DNA from: Aptenodytes patagonicus
Lineage: Eukaryota > Chordata > Aves > Sphenisciformes > Spheniscidae
DNA: 64,000 nucleotides
Assembly: GCF_965638725.1 (NCBI RefSeq)
Contig: NC_134963.1
Coordinates: 10,878,501 to 10,942,500 of the forward strand
Direction: 5' to 3'
Shown here: one piece after another, positions 50,801 to 62,709 of the stretch
Numbering within the stretch: the stretch's first letter is position 1
Layout of the letters: each line of letters starts with the position of its first letter
Notes under the pieces: model-generated
The model's database searches: none
Told to the model about the DNA's origin: nothing
Seen by the model: the letters and a program-made list of their open reading frames with translations, nothing else
Program-made: the position numbers and the translations under genes

Positions 50801-53800
50801 GTGGGACCACTCACCCATTGGTGCCTGGGGCGGGGGCCAGCAGTGCCTGCATCTGCAGCAGGTGCCCATGGACGGCGTTGTGCGAGCAGACCCGTCCAGG
50901 TGCGGCGGGGAGCTGCCGGGCCAGCTGCAGGAGGAGCCCCTGGCGCCGGGGCGGCGGGACAACCGGCACCAGTGCCTTGGCAGCCATCGCTCGCACAGCG
51001 TAGATGGGGCTCCCTGCCAGCCCCAGCAGCGGCCCCAGGAAGCGAGCAGAGGGGCTGTGGAGCAAAAAAGGGCACCACACGGTGATGCTCCAGCCAAAGT
51101 GAAACCCCCTGAGAGCCAGGGCCAGCCCTGGCACCGCAGGACCATCTCCTGCTGTAGGAGCCCTTGGCCAAGGCAGAGCATCCCTGCTGCTCCCTCACCT
51201 GCCGGGGCTGTCAGCGCCAGGCTGCAACTGGGCCAGGAGGGTGAGGACGGCGTGGAGCGCGGGACGCAGGCAGGACCCCCCTGGCACGGGCCCTGCGGCC
51301 GCCCCCAGCTCACCCAGCAGCACGGCGCCCAGCTGGGGGTGCTGCCCGAGGAAGGCTTGCAGGCTCACCCCCTCTGCCGGGCAGCCCTCCCCATGGCTCC
51401 GCTGCTGGCCCAGCAGCCGGGAGGTGAGGGCGCCTGCAGGGACAGGGAAGAAAGCAGCGTCAGGTCCCCTCTACCCCCTGCCCGGCCCACCATGCTTCAC
51501 CCCGGCCAGGCTCCGAACCCAAAGGGTTGCATCGGTCCTGCAGGGGTCTCTTGCCTCTCCCCTTCAGTACTCACTGAAGAGCTGGATGGCCGCGTTCCTC
51601 ATGGCCCAGCACGGCGAGCCCAGGCCCCGCAACGCCAGGGCCACCATTGGCGTGGCATACCGCAGCAGCGCGCTGCCCAGCCCCGCGCCGCGGACCAGCG
51701 TCTGCAGCACATGGAAGGCACACACCTGGGGAGAGCACGCAGGGCTCAGCAGCACTACGTGGGGAGGGGGCTCACGCTTCCATGCAAAGGGAAGATGGTG
51801 GGAAGAGACAGGGGAGCCAAGGGGCCGTCAGCTCTTGGGCTGCCGGGATGGGCAGCGTGGCCAGGGCTGCGTTTTTTTGCTCACCCTGAGGTCTCCGTGC
51901 TAGAGCAGCCTTGTGCTGGGGTACCCAGCGTGGTTCCCTTTAGGGGACCTTGTGCAGATCACCCTATCCCCAAATGGGCTACAGCAGCCAGGAGCTCAGC
52001 GCCCGCCGCGCTCACCTGCGGGAGGTCGAGGGTCTGGTCCCAGTCCTGCGGCAGGGCCGTGGTGGCCAAGGCCAGCAGCGTCTGGACGCACCGGGTCAGC
52101 AGCGGCCGTGCCTGTGCCGAGGCCTCCCCGCTGACGATGCAGAGGAAAAGCATGGGGAAGCCGGCGGCACGGCGCGTGATCGAGCTGCTCCGTGGTCCAC
52201 TCAGTGCTTCTAAGCCCTGAGGAACAAAACCCACCCAAGATATGGCTGGAAACCTGCCAGCTGGAGCCTGCAGCTGCTCTGCAGGGGAGGGCACTGGCTG
52301 TACCAGCCCCAAACTGTGGCGTCCCAGCTGCCAGGCGGGTGCTCACCCCAGGGTGGAGGGACACAGCCCCCGGCCTTGGGGCTCCTTGGGGCACAGGGGA
52401 AACGTGGGGCAGAATGAGTGTGGTACCTGCTCCAGCATGGTCTGCGGGATTGCCTGCAGCTCCTTGTCTGGGTGGTTCAACAGAGCAGCACAAAATTTGG
52501 TGAAGCCCATGCTGCAGCCCTCCACCGCTCCCTAGGGCAGAGCAGCGTCAGGCCCCCCGTGCCCCAAGGCTGCACCCACCGCCCCCCCCCCAACCCCCAG
52601 AAACCTCTTTGCAAAGGGGAAGGAGAAAGTGAGAAGACATCATGGTGTGGGGACATGACGGGATTTGGCACCAGGATCCCCTCTGTGTCCTGTGTCCTGC
52701 CCCAGAGCAGGCCCTGCCCCACTGCACTCACGCTCCCTGCATGCTGGCAAGAGCCCCTGACTATTGAGCCGGGGCAGGGACCGGGGCCGGAGGGGTGGGC
52801 GAGGGGCTGAGCCACCCCAGGCGGATGCACTCTTACCCAGTGCCGGCACCGCAGCAGGATTTCCTGGAACACCCTTGCGGCCATCTGCAGGGTGGGGAGT
52901 GGCAGGAGGGGACCCAATCCGGTGGGCAGCGCCGGGGCCAGCAGCAACTCAGCCAGGCCCCCCAAGAGCAGTCCTATCTCCTGGGAAGAAGTGGAAAGTC
53001 ACGGGGACCGGCAGTGGGGCTGCCCCGTTCCTGTCTTGCCCCGTTCCTGTCCTGCCCCTCCGTCGCTGCCGCAGGGAAGCACAGCAGGTGCTGCCGTCGC
53101 CCCCCAGCACAGGCGCTCTTGGTTGCTGGCGCCGTCAGGCAGCGTGGCCGGTGGGATGCCCACGAGCACACACAGCCTCCGCAGCACGGTGGTTTTCCAG
53201 CCAGCTGCAAGGCGTGCATGGCAGAGATGGCCTTTTTCCAGGCAGCCACCAGAGAGGAGAAGCCGGGATGGGTGGCTGTTGGGAAGGAGCCATGATGAGC
53301 GGCCACAGGGCTGTAAGCCCGGGAGCCTGGCTCTGCCGCAGCTGGACTCTGTCAGTGCCTGGGAACCAGCTGGGCTACATAAGGGCAGGCAGGGAGGTGG
53401 CTGCTTTTGGGGAGGGTGGTGGTTGCATCTTCCCTGGCAGAGGGTGAGGATGGCCTGTGGCAGCTCTGAGGTAAGGGCAGAGATTCCCCTTCTTTGTCCC
53501 CAGGGAGGGTGAATGCCCCAAGGGGAGCTGGAGAACCCAGCTGCTGGGGTGGGCTGGGCAGTGGGTGCTGTGCTGGGGTGTCCCTCTCCCCGGTGCTGTA
53601 GGGTGGGGTGCCTACCTTCACTGATACCCAGCAGCAGGTCAGGATCAGGCTGTGCTCTTCCGAGAGCAGGACTGAGTCCTCCTCCTCCTGCTGCCCCTGG
53701 CCTTTCCCCAGCATGATGAGGGAGCCAATGGCGTTCCCCATGTCTGCAAATGATGGGGCGGCAGCTGTGAAAGGGAGAAGCCTGGTCTGAGTGGGGCTGT

Positions 53801-56800
53801 GTGGGGCAGTGCCTGTGCAGGGCAGAGGGAGGGGGATGCTGCTGGGGGGGTGTGGGGGACCTGCTGTCCCCTGTTCAGAGTGTGCACAAATGGCAGTGGC
53901 TCCTGTCCTGCAATGTGTCCCGCTCAGGACCACAGTTGCACTTTGCCCCACTACTCTTTCTGAGACATTGCTGTAAGGGCTCCACCAGCCCCTGCTCTCC
54001 CAGCTGCTTCGATATGGCAAGTGCCTCGCTGCTTCTGGAAGGTTTTTGCCTCTACTTCTGCTGCTGTTCTCACATGCAGTTGAGAAAGGGACCCAAAATC
54101 AGGCACTAGCTGCTCTGCTCCCGTGGTTTCCAGGATCCTCTGCCCAATACCTGGAGCATCCTTGCCTGGGTGTCCTGCTTTGGACCTCACTCCCAGGCCA
54201 ACCTTCCCTGCCCAGCCCCACTGCTGTCCCCTGCTAGAGGCAGTGAACCTAAAGCCTTTCTCAGAGGCTGGAGGGCTGCTGGGTCAAGGACGGCTGCGAT
54301 GGAGGTGCCAGTGGTTCCTGGGGCTGGTCCCCTCCTGGGGACACGCTCACCTTGCTCATTGGCGCCAGGGCCTTGCTGGCTCTGCAGAGCACCCAGGAGG
54401 AAGGAGGTGATGTCTCTTGCTGTGGTCACGAGACGGGTGAGGAGCTCCTGCCAGCTCTGCACCGACTCCGCTGCCTGCATGGAGGTGGCCACCTCTGGCA
54501 CCTGGAGCAGGCACCTCCGCAGGGCTGCGATGGCTCCTGCATGAACACCCATCTCCGGTCACAGCGGTGGCCAGTGCAGCCCCAGCTCTCCTGCCTGAGC
54601 CTGCTGCTGAAATGGCTCACGGGCAGGGGAGCGAGCAGGGCCCCTAGGTGAAGGGCACGCTGGGCAGGTGGAGCAGCAATACAGGGAAACTGAGGCAAGG
54701 ACATGGCATCAGCACTGAGTTGTGGCCTCAGTCCTGCCTGTACGATTCCTGCCTGCTCCAAGTTCCCAAGGAGGAGCCCTGCCATGGGAGCTGCTTGCTG
54801 CCCTGCCAGGCTGGGGACGTACCATGCATCGGTGCGGTGGCTGCCGCCTGCAGCAGGTCCCGGCACGCTGCAGTGTACTGGGCTTGCAGCATGTGGAGAA
54901 GGTGCTGAGCGAAGCAGAGGCCTCGGTTGGGCAGCGTGGGGGCTGCTTCAGCCTCCAGGGCCAGGCTTTTCATGGTGCTGCTGTCTGACCTGGGGGAAGG
55001 GGCAGAGGCTGCTGCAAGGACGAGGGAGTTTTCTGCCCGACTCGTGCTGTGCAGCTCTTTCCTGCCTCGGCTCGGGGTCCTGCACCCCAACCCTACCCAG
55101 CTCCCCACTGCAAGGCTATTTCAAACCCAAGCCATCGCTGCCCTGAGCTGTAAATACAGCCTCTGGCAAGACACCGGTGCTGCCAACGTGCTCTCGGGGG
55201 CTGCCATGCCAGGGAGGGGGAGGCTGGGAGCTCATACTTCCGCAGGATGGTCTTTATCAGCACGGCTCCGGCTTCAGCCTCCTGCACTCGTGGGCTGCCC
55301 AGGGCGTCCTGGGCCAGCTGGAAGAGAGCCAGGGTGATGGGCTCGGGGAATGCAGCGGGGAAGTAGCGGATGAGCAGCTCCGAGGCCAAGTCTCTGATCT
55401 GCCAAGACAGGAGAGGTGGGGGGAATTGGGACACAAGATGGAGGGGAAAGTAGCTGGGGCAGGGCAGGAGGGGAAGCCCACCACCCTTCTCCTCTGAGCC
55501 TGCTTGGGGCCAAGGCAGGTGGCTTTACAACCATTAAGGATCACCTCGTTAGTATTGTCCTGCAAGCAGCTCAACAGCGCCAACAAATTGGGTTGAGAGA
55601 AGAAGTCCCAGCAGCCGCTCTGCCTGGCGTAGCTCAGCAGTGTGGCCATGGTCCCTGTGGTGGGGACACGGGGTGGTGGGACGGGGCTGGCGGGGAGCAC
55701 CCCCGCAGCAAGGGGTGATGCGCTGGGCGGGCTGTCTGTACTCACGCGGGGGCTGGCCTTTCTTCCTGTCAGGGCTCCAGGTGTCCGTGCAGGTCTCCAA
55801 AACAGCAGCCAGGAGGAGCAGAGCCGTCTTCTTCCTCTGGTAATTGGAGCCCGGGCTGAGCGAGGCGATGCTGAGCTGCAGCAGCCACTCCACAAAGCCT
55901 GCGGGTAGAGAGCATGGCAGCGAGTTATGCTGGGCTTGGACACCCACTTCTAATTCCCCCGGGGGCCGTGGTGGAGGTGCCAGGGCAGCTGCCTCACCTA
56001 CTGCCTGGGCAAGCTGCCCCACTCCCTTGCCCGGTTCGGTGCCTCGGGGCACCTTCCCTCGAAGCTGGGCCAGCGAGCTGTCCCGCAGCCGGACCAGCGC
56101 CTTCCTCACTGCTGCCTGCAGCAGCTGCCGGAATGAGGAGGAGTTGCAGTTGAGGTTGAAGGGCAGGAACTCCCGCAGCAGCCGCACCTCTGTGCTTGAG
56201 AGGGACTGGTTGGTGCTGGGGCTGCAGCAGAGAAGACCCAGCGCTGCCAGCCGAACGCCTTCCTCGCGGGCGCCCAGGCAGCAGGAGAGCCGCTCCAGCG
56301 TCTCGCCCTGCAGCAGCAGGGCCCCCACCACGCTATTCTGCGCCTTCAGCAGCGAGACCCAAGCCCGGAGCGATGCCGTGTCCCGGCCACTGAACTGGGC
56401 GGCCAGTGGTGCCCGGGTGGCCGGGAGCTGCCGCAGGGTCCAGGCGAGGAGGTGGTTGGCGGCATTGCTCTGAAGGATGGGCAGGGGGGAGCGGAGTGCC
56501 TGGGAGAGCAGGGGCAGCCAGCGCAGCACCCACTGCTCCGCCAGAGCTGCCTCTGTGCCCTGCTGCCTGTCCTGCTGCTCGGTGCACTGCTGCCGCACCA
56601 GGGCCTTGTAGACCTCGGCAGCTGCAGGACACAGGTGGTTGGTGGAGAGGCAGCTCAGGAGGTGCTGCGGCAGGTCCGGGTAGGCATCCAGCACCTGGGA
56701 GAAAGGCAGACAATCCTCATCTCCCTGCCAGGCTGAAGGCTACGTATGGTGGGGGACAGATCTGGGTACGGACCACACTGCGGGCACCCATGGCACTAGG

Positions 56801-59800
56801 CATCTCTGGTATCCCAAGCTGCTTTTGGCCAGATTTTGGTGGGCATCAACAGGCAAAGCTTCCCTCCCTGCTGGCAGTTCCCAGGGATGCATCACTGTTG
56901 CTGCAGCTTCCTACCCCACCAGGGGTACTATCCCTTGGGTGATGCTAAAACAGTCCCCCTGGCTGGGAAGGCTGCCTGCCCACACAGATGAGCTGGGCAG
57001 GGGAAGGTGACAGGCAGCAGACAGAGGCTGTGCCACCCCGGCAACAGTGCCAGCTGGGACTGAGCCTCCCCATCCCCCCCGCCTTCCCTACCTGCTGGCT
57101 GCCCACATAGGGGACGATGGCACACAGGGGCACGTATCTGGCTTTGATTTGCCACGGCATTGAGATCACCCTCTGCAGCGTCTGTTGGTAGAGGGGTCTC
57201 TCCTGGTCCTGGAAGTGCTGGCACTCAAGGTGGTAGATCTCCAGGAGCAGTCGGAAGGAGCTGTGGATGAACTCAGACACACCTTCCACCTGGGGGGGAA
57301 AAAACCAGCAAGCAGGAGAGGTTAGGGTGGACTCCCCCTCCTGTCTCGCTGCTTCAGGAAAGACCCTTTGCTTTTCTGTGGCCGTGGACTTTCAGTACTG
57401 GCTGGTAACCATGAGGTTAGGAGCTGGGGACGTGGGGATGGCAGGAGGTGAGCCAGCAGGTGTGGACTGGCTGGGACTGCACCGTGGGTGCTGTGTGGGG
57501 AGGGCGAAGCACTGGGACACGGCCCTGAAGAGGCCGTGTGTGACGAGTGCCTCAGCCTCTGCAGCATGGGTGCCCCTGCTCTGCCAGAGGAAGGCAGCTG
57601 CAGGCAAGGGGGTTGTATTTGGTTGATGGAGCTGAAACAGGTAGGGGTGTGTTATGGGCAGGGGAAGGGCAGCTGAGCCGGGCAAAGGAAGGGCTGTTTC
57701 TGGCTGCTGTAGCACAGGCTTTCAGCACCCCAGCCTTACCGGGGTCTCGGCATTGTCCCACACCAGCTGGGTGAGCTGCTGAAGGAGCTCGGCGTCCCGG
57801 GCCAGGATGCGGGTCCCCATCAGGCGCCAGACGGCAGGCAGGCTCTCCCGCAGGCGCTGCAGCCACAGGGCGCAGGCTGCAAAAGCGGAGAGCACCACTG
57901 CAGCCCTCACCAGAGACACTCGCATGCAGCAGAGCTGTCACGGGCTGCTGGGCTTAAGGACCCTGTGTGCAAGGGGAGCCGTTTGCCCATTAGATACACA
58001 AGAGCCTGAGAGGTTTAGTGTCCATCAGGCTGGAGCAGATATTAATAGCAGTTTCCAAACCAGCCACCAAGATCCAGAAAAGCATCTTCCCCAGGAGAAG
58101 ATGAAGCGCCATGGGGGCTCCATGTATCATGAGCACAGTGAATCCTTCAAACCCCCTTGCCATGGCAGGGTCATCATCTCCTACCTTGGAAGCAGTAGTA
58201 GTGGCAGTCCTTCTGCTCCTTGGTCAGGGCACACACAGCGGGAAAGACCACGTCCAGCAGCAGGCAGGCCTGTGGGAGCACAGCGGCTCAGGGAGCGGGC
58301 AGGCACGGGCTTTCCAGGGTGAGAAAACCCCACCATGAGACAGGCGAGAGCACTGCGTGGTTTTCCTGCTCTTACAGCAGCTTATTGCTAGCTTTCGCTC
58401 CCTGTCTGGAAGTCCTCAGCTCTTGAGGACTCGGGAGATGCTGCAGTTGGGCAGAGCTGGAGGCTGCGCTCTGCCCAGAGGGCAAATGCTGCTGCCGCTT
58501 CACTTGTGCAGGGGCTACTTTTGGCACCACCTGGCTTCTCGCCCCCCCGAGAGAGGGAAACCCCTGCCCAGATGTCTTTGGAAAAAGCAAGCTCCTGGCT
58601 AACGTGCTGTGCTCAGCGGGATGCGTGGAGCTGCTGGTGCGGAGCGGTGCAGCCTGGCTACGTCCCACGTGGATCCACAGCCCCTGCCGGCGGCTGCCAG
58701 CCCTGCACAAGGGGCTCTCCAAATCCCTGGCTGCTGAGTTTGTGCTCTCCTACCTTGTGGGTGAAACTCTCCAGCTGGCAGCTGAGGATGTCTGTCTTGC
58801 AGCATGTCAGCAAACCTCTGGTGAGCACCAGCTTCTCCAGCCCGTCTGGCTTCAGGACGGGAGGGGCCTCCACCACCAGCTCCCCAAACTTCAGCTCCCC
58901 TGCGCCTGGTCGGAAATGGCTGCGTTAGATGGCAGAAGGATGGCAAACCCAAATGCTGCTCTGAGAGCGAACTGCCCTAGGTCATCCCAGAGTGACCGTG
59001 GGAGGTGGCCGGTGGCAGCTGGGGCTCCTGCACCCCGAGAGTGGGACGCAGCAGCAGAGTCCGGCTTGGACTGCTGGTGAGTGGCACCGGCCTCTGTCCC
59101 CTTGCACCCAAACATGCCTGTCCCCGCCGTCCCCTTTGCCAGAGGCCATCCCCAGCTCAGGATGGAGTGCACACCTCGGTTGGGGAGATGGAGGAAGGCC
59201 AGCACGGCGCTAGCCCCGCGCTCGGGCTGGGGGGCTGTGTTCACCAGCATGCTCAGGGCCGTACCCACCAGCAGCCGCGTGTCCTTGTTCAGGGCCTGGA
59301 CTTGCAGGGGAGGCAAAGGCACAGCTCAAAACACCATTTGAAAACCAGACCCAATTTAACCCTCCCTCCATGCCCACGCAGGCAACTATGCAGGGTCCCT
59401 CGGACACCCCAGGGGTTGGGACTGCCTCTGCAGGCTCCCCTCGGGGAGGGGAATGGGGAAAGCACCTGGGAAGGACGGCAGCACTCTGCTCCTCGGGACA
59501 GGCAGCACCATCCCTCCCCAGGGCTGTACGCACCTTCCCCCATGCCACCTCCAGCAGCAGCCCCAAGAGTCTCTGCAGGGCTTCACTCTTCTCTGCTGCG
59601 CTCCACACCAGGGGGGCCACATCCTTCGGCAGCGCCTGGAAGAGCTGGAGGCAGGCCTGGAAGAGGAGGAGGGACAGGGGCCGCGGGGATGGCTGTCAGC
59701 ATCCCTCACCTCTCAAAAAGCAGCGATTCCCCAGGGATGGCCATTTGAAATGGCGCTGTGTGCCACATCCCTCCTGGACATTGCCCGGCTCAGAGGGGGC

Positions 59801-61924
59801 TCCAGCAGGTCCCTGTCCTTGCAGGGACTGATCCTTCCCCCCTCCTCTGAAATTTGGCTCTTACCTTGACAGCCAGGTAGCCCCACGTGCTGCCGGGTGC
59901 AGGCTGGCTCTGCAGCACCCAGCGCAAGGTGGTGGCCAGGCGCTGCAGCAGCGGGGCCAGGTTCTGCCGCCAGTGCTTCCGGCCCAGGCTGCTCTCCTCC
60001 ATGAACATGCACACTGTGGGCAAGGGGACAACATCAGTCCCCAGTCCTCCTGGCACCATGCCTGCAGCCGGCCCTGCTCCCGGTTAAGCCAAGGCCTGCG
60101 CTGCCGGTAAGCAAGGTAGGAACGGGGCTGGGATGCAGGGGATGCTTTGGCTTGTCTGGTTTTCAGCTGTCCTGGGTGGATGGGCAGAGACATTGGGTGC
60201 TGCTGGGACCTCTGCAGAAATCCCACGGATCCGGCTGATCCCTGCTCCCCCTCTCATGAGTGCAGAGGACTCGGTCTGGGTGGGCAGGGGGTGTCCTGTG
60301 CATTGGTGGTGTGGGCTGGGAGAAGCTGCCGGAGGGGAAGGAGCAGAGACTGACCTGACTGAAGGTCCCCAGGAGACAGCACCTGCAGGGGCAGAAGGAC
60401 AGTTTGTCCCACGTGACGACACGCTGGGGCTCAGTGCCTTGGGCAGGAGGGTCCCAGCGATGAGCAAAGGGCAGTCACATGTCGCTGGCTGCAAGCAAGG
60501 GCGAGCCCCCAGCACAATGGGAAGAGAAGCAAAGGACCCCAGGCAGCCCAAACCAGGAGGCCCCTGTCACACATGGGCTCCAGCCAAGCCCCCATGAAAG
60601 CCGGTGTCACCACACAACCAGGGTGCTCTCACCTCTCCCTGCGGCGCCAGGCCGGCCAGAAGCGCGCCCACCTCCTGGGCCAGCAGGGCTTCCTTCCCCA
60701 CTGCCAGCTGGGTCACGATCTGCCAAGAGACACCCTGAGTCAGTCAGTCTGCCCGGACCCCCGAGAGATATCAGCTTCAGTGTGCTTTTAGGGGAGCTCT
60801 GCGGTGTCACCGTGGCCCCTTTGCCAGTAAGGATGTACCACGCCGGGGCTGTGCTGGCAGCAGGCAGAGCCGGGTGAGACCATCGCTTACACTTGTGGCT
60901 AATAGAGCTCTGAAGCCGCAGCCCAGCTGGTTGCATTACGGACCTGTTCCAGTTTCTGGAAGGAGCTGGAGCTGCCGGTTGCCTCCATCTGGAAAGCCAG
61001 GATGCAGCGGAGCAGGGGCCGTGCCTCCGCCTCGCCCAGCGCCTGCAGACCCTCACTCAGCGTCCGTGACAGCAGGAGAGCCTCCTCCAGGTGCTTGTCT
61101 TTGCATCTCTTGGCAGTACTCCTGAAACGGGTGAGGATAGCCTGGCTTAGTGGGGCTTGAGGTGGGGGATACCCCAACTTGGTGGGGATTAGGGTTGGGG
61201 TGCCCCAGCTCAATGTGGATTGGGGTGGGGGTACCCCAACTCAATTTGGATTAGGGTGGGGGTGCTCTGGCTTGGTGGGGATGAGGGTTGGGGTGCCCTA
61301 GGTTGATGTGGATTGGGGTGGGGGTGCCCTGGCTTGATAGGGGTTAAGGTTGGGGTGCCCTGGCTTGGGATGCTCCTCTCTCCCAACTGCACTCAGCATT
61401 GCATGGGGTGTGGGGGGGGAGAAGCTCCTCAAAGTCCAGAGTCCATGAACTGGCCCGTTCTGGCTAACGCAAGCACTTGGCAGGGCGGCAGCGGGGGGCG
61501 GGGGGGGGGGGGGGGGAGAAGGAGGGGAGAGGCAGAAGGACCCGGAAAAATCCTAAAATCTGCTGCCCTGCTGCTGCAGCGCGGGCTGGAAGGGGATGGG
61601 GGCAGGTGGGGGTGGCTCGGTCCCCGGAGCTGAGCCTCCCTCCCTCCCTGTCGACCCCCGCCCGGGGGGATGCTCGGGAGACCCGCACCGGGTACCCACG
61701 CCCGGTGGACGCCGAGATCCGCGCCCAGGGGATGCTCGGGGGCTCCACGCCGGGGGATTCCGGGGGGACCCGCGCCCGGGGGGATGCCGGGGGCTCCTTG
61801 CCCGGGGCCCGTCCTCTTACCCCGCGAATTGCCGCAGGCAGCGCAGGCAGGAGAGCACCGGCTGAGCGATGCCCAGCGTCCCGTAGAAGGCAGCGCAGGC
61901 CCGCGCCTCCCGCTCGGCTCCCAT
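47875..61924 (-). CDS. THADA-like HEAT-repeat protein (Trm732/THADA family), complete, 31 exons
   Basis: Exons from 5' to 3' on the minus strand: 61821-61924, 60944-61121, 60633-60719, 60355-60382, 59865-60013, 59534-59656, 59175-59295, 58754-58905, 58185-58269, 57740-57876, 57092-57289, 55998-56694, 55746-55898, 55545-55654, 55238-55398, 54823-54989, 54351-54536, 53616-53764, 52837-52980, 52427-52531, 52016-52216, 51575-51725, 51199-51433, 50815-51054, 50454-50679, 50105-50311, 49662-49900, 49265-49447, 48583-48849, 48283-48488, 47875-48146. All junctions are GT-AG and phases close to 1,886 codons plus stop; human THADA has 1,953. The protein is helical-repeat throughout. The DUF2428 core carries ITRRAAGFP near residue 1092 (human ATRRSAGIP), then FHVLQTLVR (human LNILRALFR), GSPCWAMRNAAIQLFS (human TSPVWAVRNSSTLLFS) and RAMAAKALVPVV (human REMAARALVPFV). 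THADA/Trm732 proteins partner the FTSJ1/Trm7 methyltransferase for 2'-O-methylation of tRNA position 32. Much of the N-terminal half differs from human THADA, so I read this as a paralogue. A diverged THADA itself is the alternative. Confidence 0.87.
60355..60382 (-). CDS. 28-nt coding exon 4 of the THADA-like gene
   Basis: Exons 3 and 5 do not share a phase: exon 3 ends in phase 0 and exon 5 needs one leading base. A 28-nt segment between them, flanked by CCCCTGCAG and GTCAGT and reading VLSPGDLQS, supplies exactly that base. The phase argument supports it, but the assignment is by eye. Confidence 0.65.
61147..61375. repeat. G-rich minisatellite in intron 1 of the THADA-like gene
   Basis: Diverged tandem copies of a unit of about 32 bp, such as GGATTGGGGTGGGGGT followed by ACCCCAACTCAATTT or GCCCTGGCTTGAT, repeat six to eight times just upstream of exon 2. 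The alternating GGGG tracts make G-quadruplexes plausible on the plus strand. Confidence 0.85.
61491..61516. repeat. Poly-G tract
   Basis: Six G, one C and then a run of 17 G lie in intron 1 of the THADA-like gene. This is a hard-to-sequence site with quadruplex potential; the exact length may be unreliable. Confidence 0.85.
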
Positions 61925-62160
61925 GGCCGGCGCCGCCACCACCATAGAGCTCGTCCTCGCTCCTGCCGGCTCAGCGGCCCCCCCTAGCGATGCTCCCCCC
62001 CTCCCCGGCCAGCCGGGCAGGCTCCGGGGGATGGTGGAAGCTCCTGGCAGCGCCGGTCGTGCTGAAGGCTGCGGGAGAAGGCGAGCCTCCCCGCCCGGCG
62101 GTCGCCGGGCGGGGAGGCTCGCCTTCTCCCGCAGCCTTCAGCACGACGCCGGATCCACGG
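61925..62160 (-). promoter_or_regulatory. CpG-rich promoter/5' UTR of the THADA-like gene, containing a palindrome
   Basis: CpG density is high around the start codon and upstream on the minus strand. I infer a CpG-island promoter without TATA box. More than a third of it is occupied by the inverted repeat at 62056-62147. Confidence 0.55.
62056..62147. repeat. Perfect GC-rich inverted repeat (45-bp arms, 2-nt spacer)
   Basis: The arms at 62056-62100 and 62103-62147 are exact reverse complements around GT, with outer ends GTCGTGCTGAAGG and CCTTCAGCACGAC. The homology stops abruptly at both outer edges. It lies about 130-225 bp upstream of the THADA-like start codon. Confidence 0.97.
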
Positions 62161-62430
62161 CAGGCTGCGAGTCAGGGATGAAAAAGCAACATCATCTGAA
62201 CCTGTTTCCACGGTCGGTGGAGAGCGAGAGCCCCCCAGAAGGGCCGAAAACCGGGGAGATGGTGCTCGCCGCTGAGCACGGAGGAAGCCGGACAGCGTGA
62301 GGCGGTGGCTGTAAGAGCTCCGAAATACCGAATGAAAATGCTTCAGAGTGAAATAGTCGTCTCTCTCCACCGTGCCTCATTGCATCGGAGAAGGTTTGGT
62401 CCCCTGCAGTCCTCCTGCTACGCCACGGGC

Positions 62431-62478
62431 ACCATCCCTGTTAGCCAGCATCCCTGTTAGCCAGCATCACTATTAACA
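62431..62478. repeat. Short tandem repeat, 16-bp unit, three copies
   Basis: The unit CCATCCCTGTTAGCCA is repeated once almost exactly and a third time in degraded form (GCATCACTATTAAC). Confidence 0.7.
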
Positions 62479-62648
62479 TGAATAGCCAGCGGAGGGACTC
62501 CGCTTCTTCCTGCGGGATGGAACGGCCTTTGGAGAGAGGAGCAGATTTATTATAACACTTGATGTTACTTATCATTAAATCCAAATGATTTTACCTAGGT
62601 TCTTTTTGTCACTCGGCACAGGGTTGAACTATTTTAACAGGCATGATT

Positions 62649-62709
62649 TGGGGGTTGGACTAGATGGCCTTTAAAGGTCCCTTCCAACCCAACCCATTCT
62701 ATGATTTCT
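62649..62709 (+). mobile_element. CR1 LINE 3'-end fragment
   Basis: The sequence GGGTTGGACTAGATGGCC, then AAAGGTCCCTTCCAACCC, then CATTCTATGATTTCTG is the consensus-like end of avian CR1 elements in plus orientation. Only the terminal 60 bp or so are recognisable, so it is strongly 5'-truncated. Confidence 0.85.

Noticed and set aside
50682-52220. 512-codon plus-strand open frame
   Set aside because: It is antisense to THADA-like exons 21-25 and crosses their introns. It has no recognisable domain.
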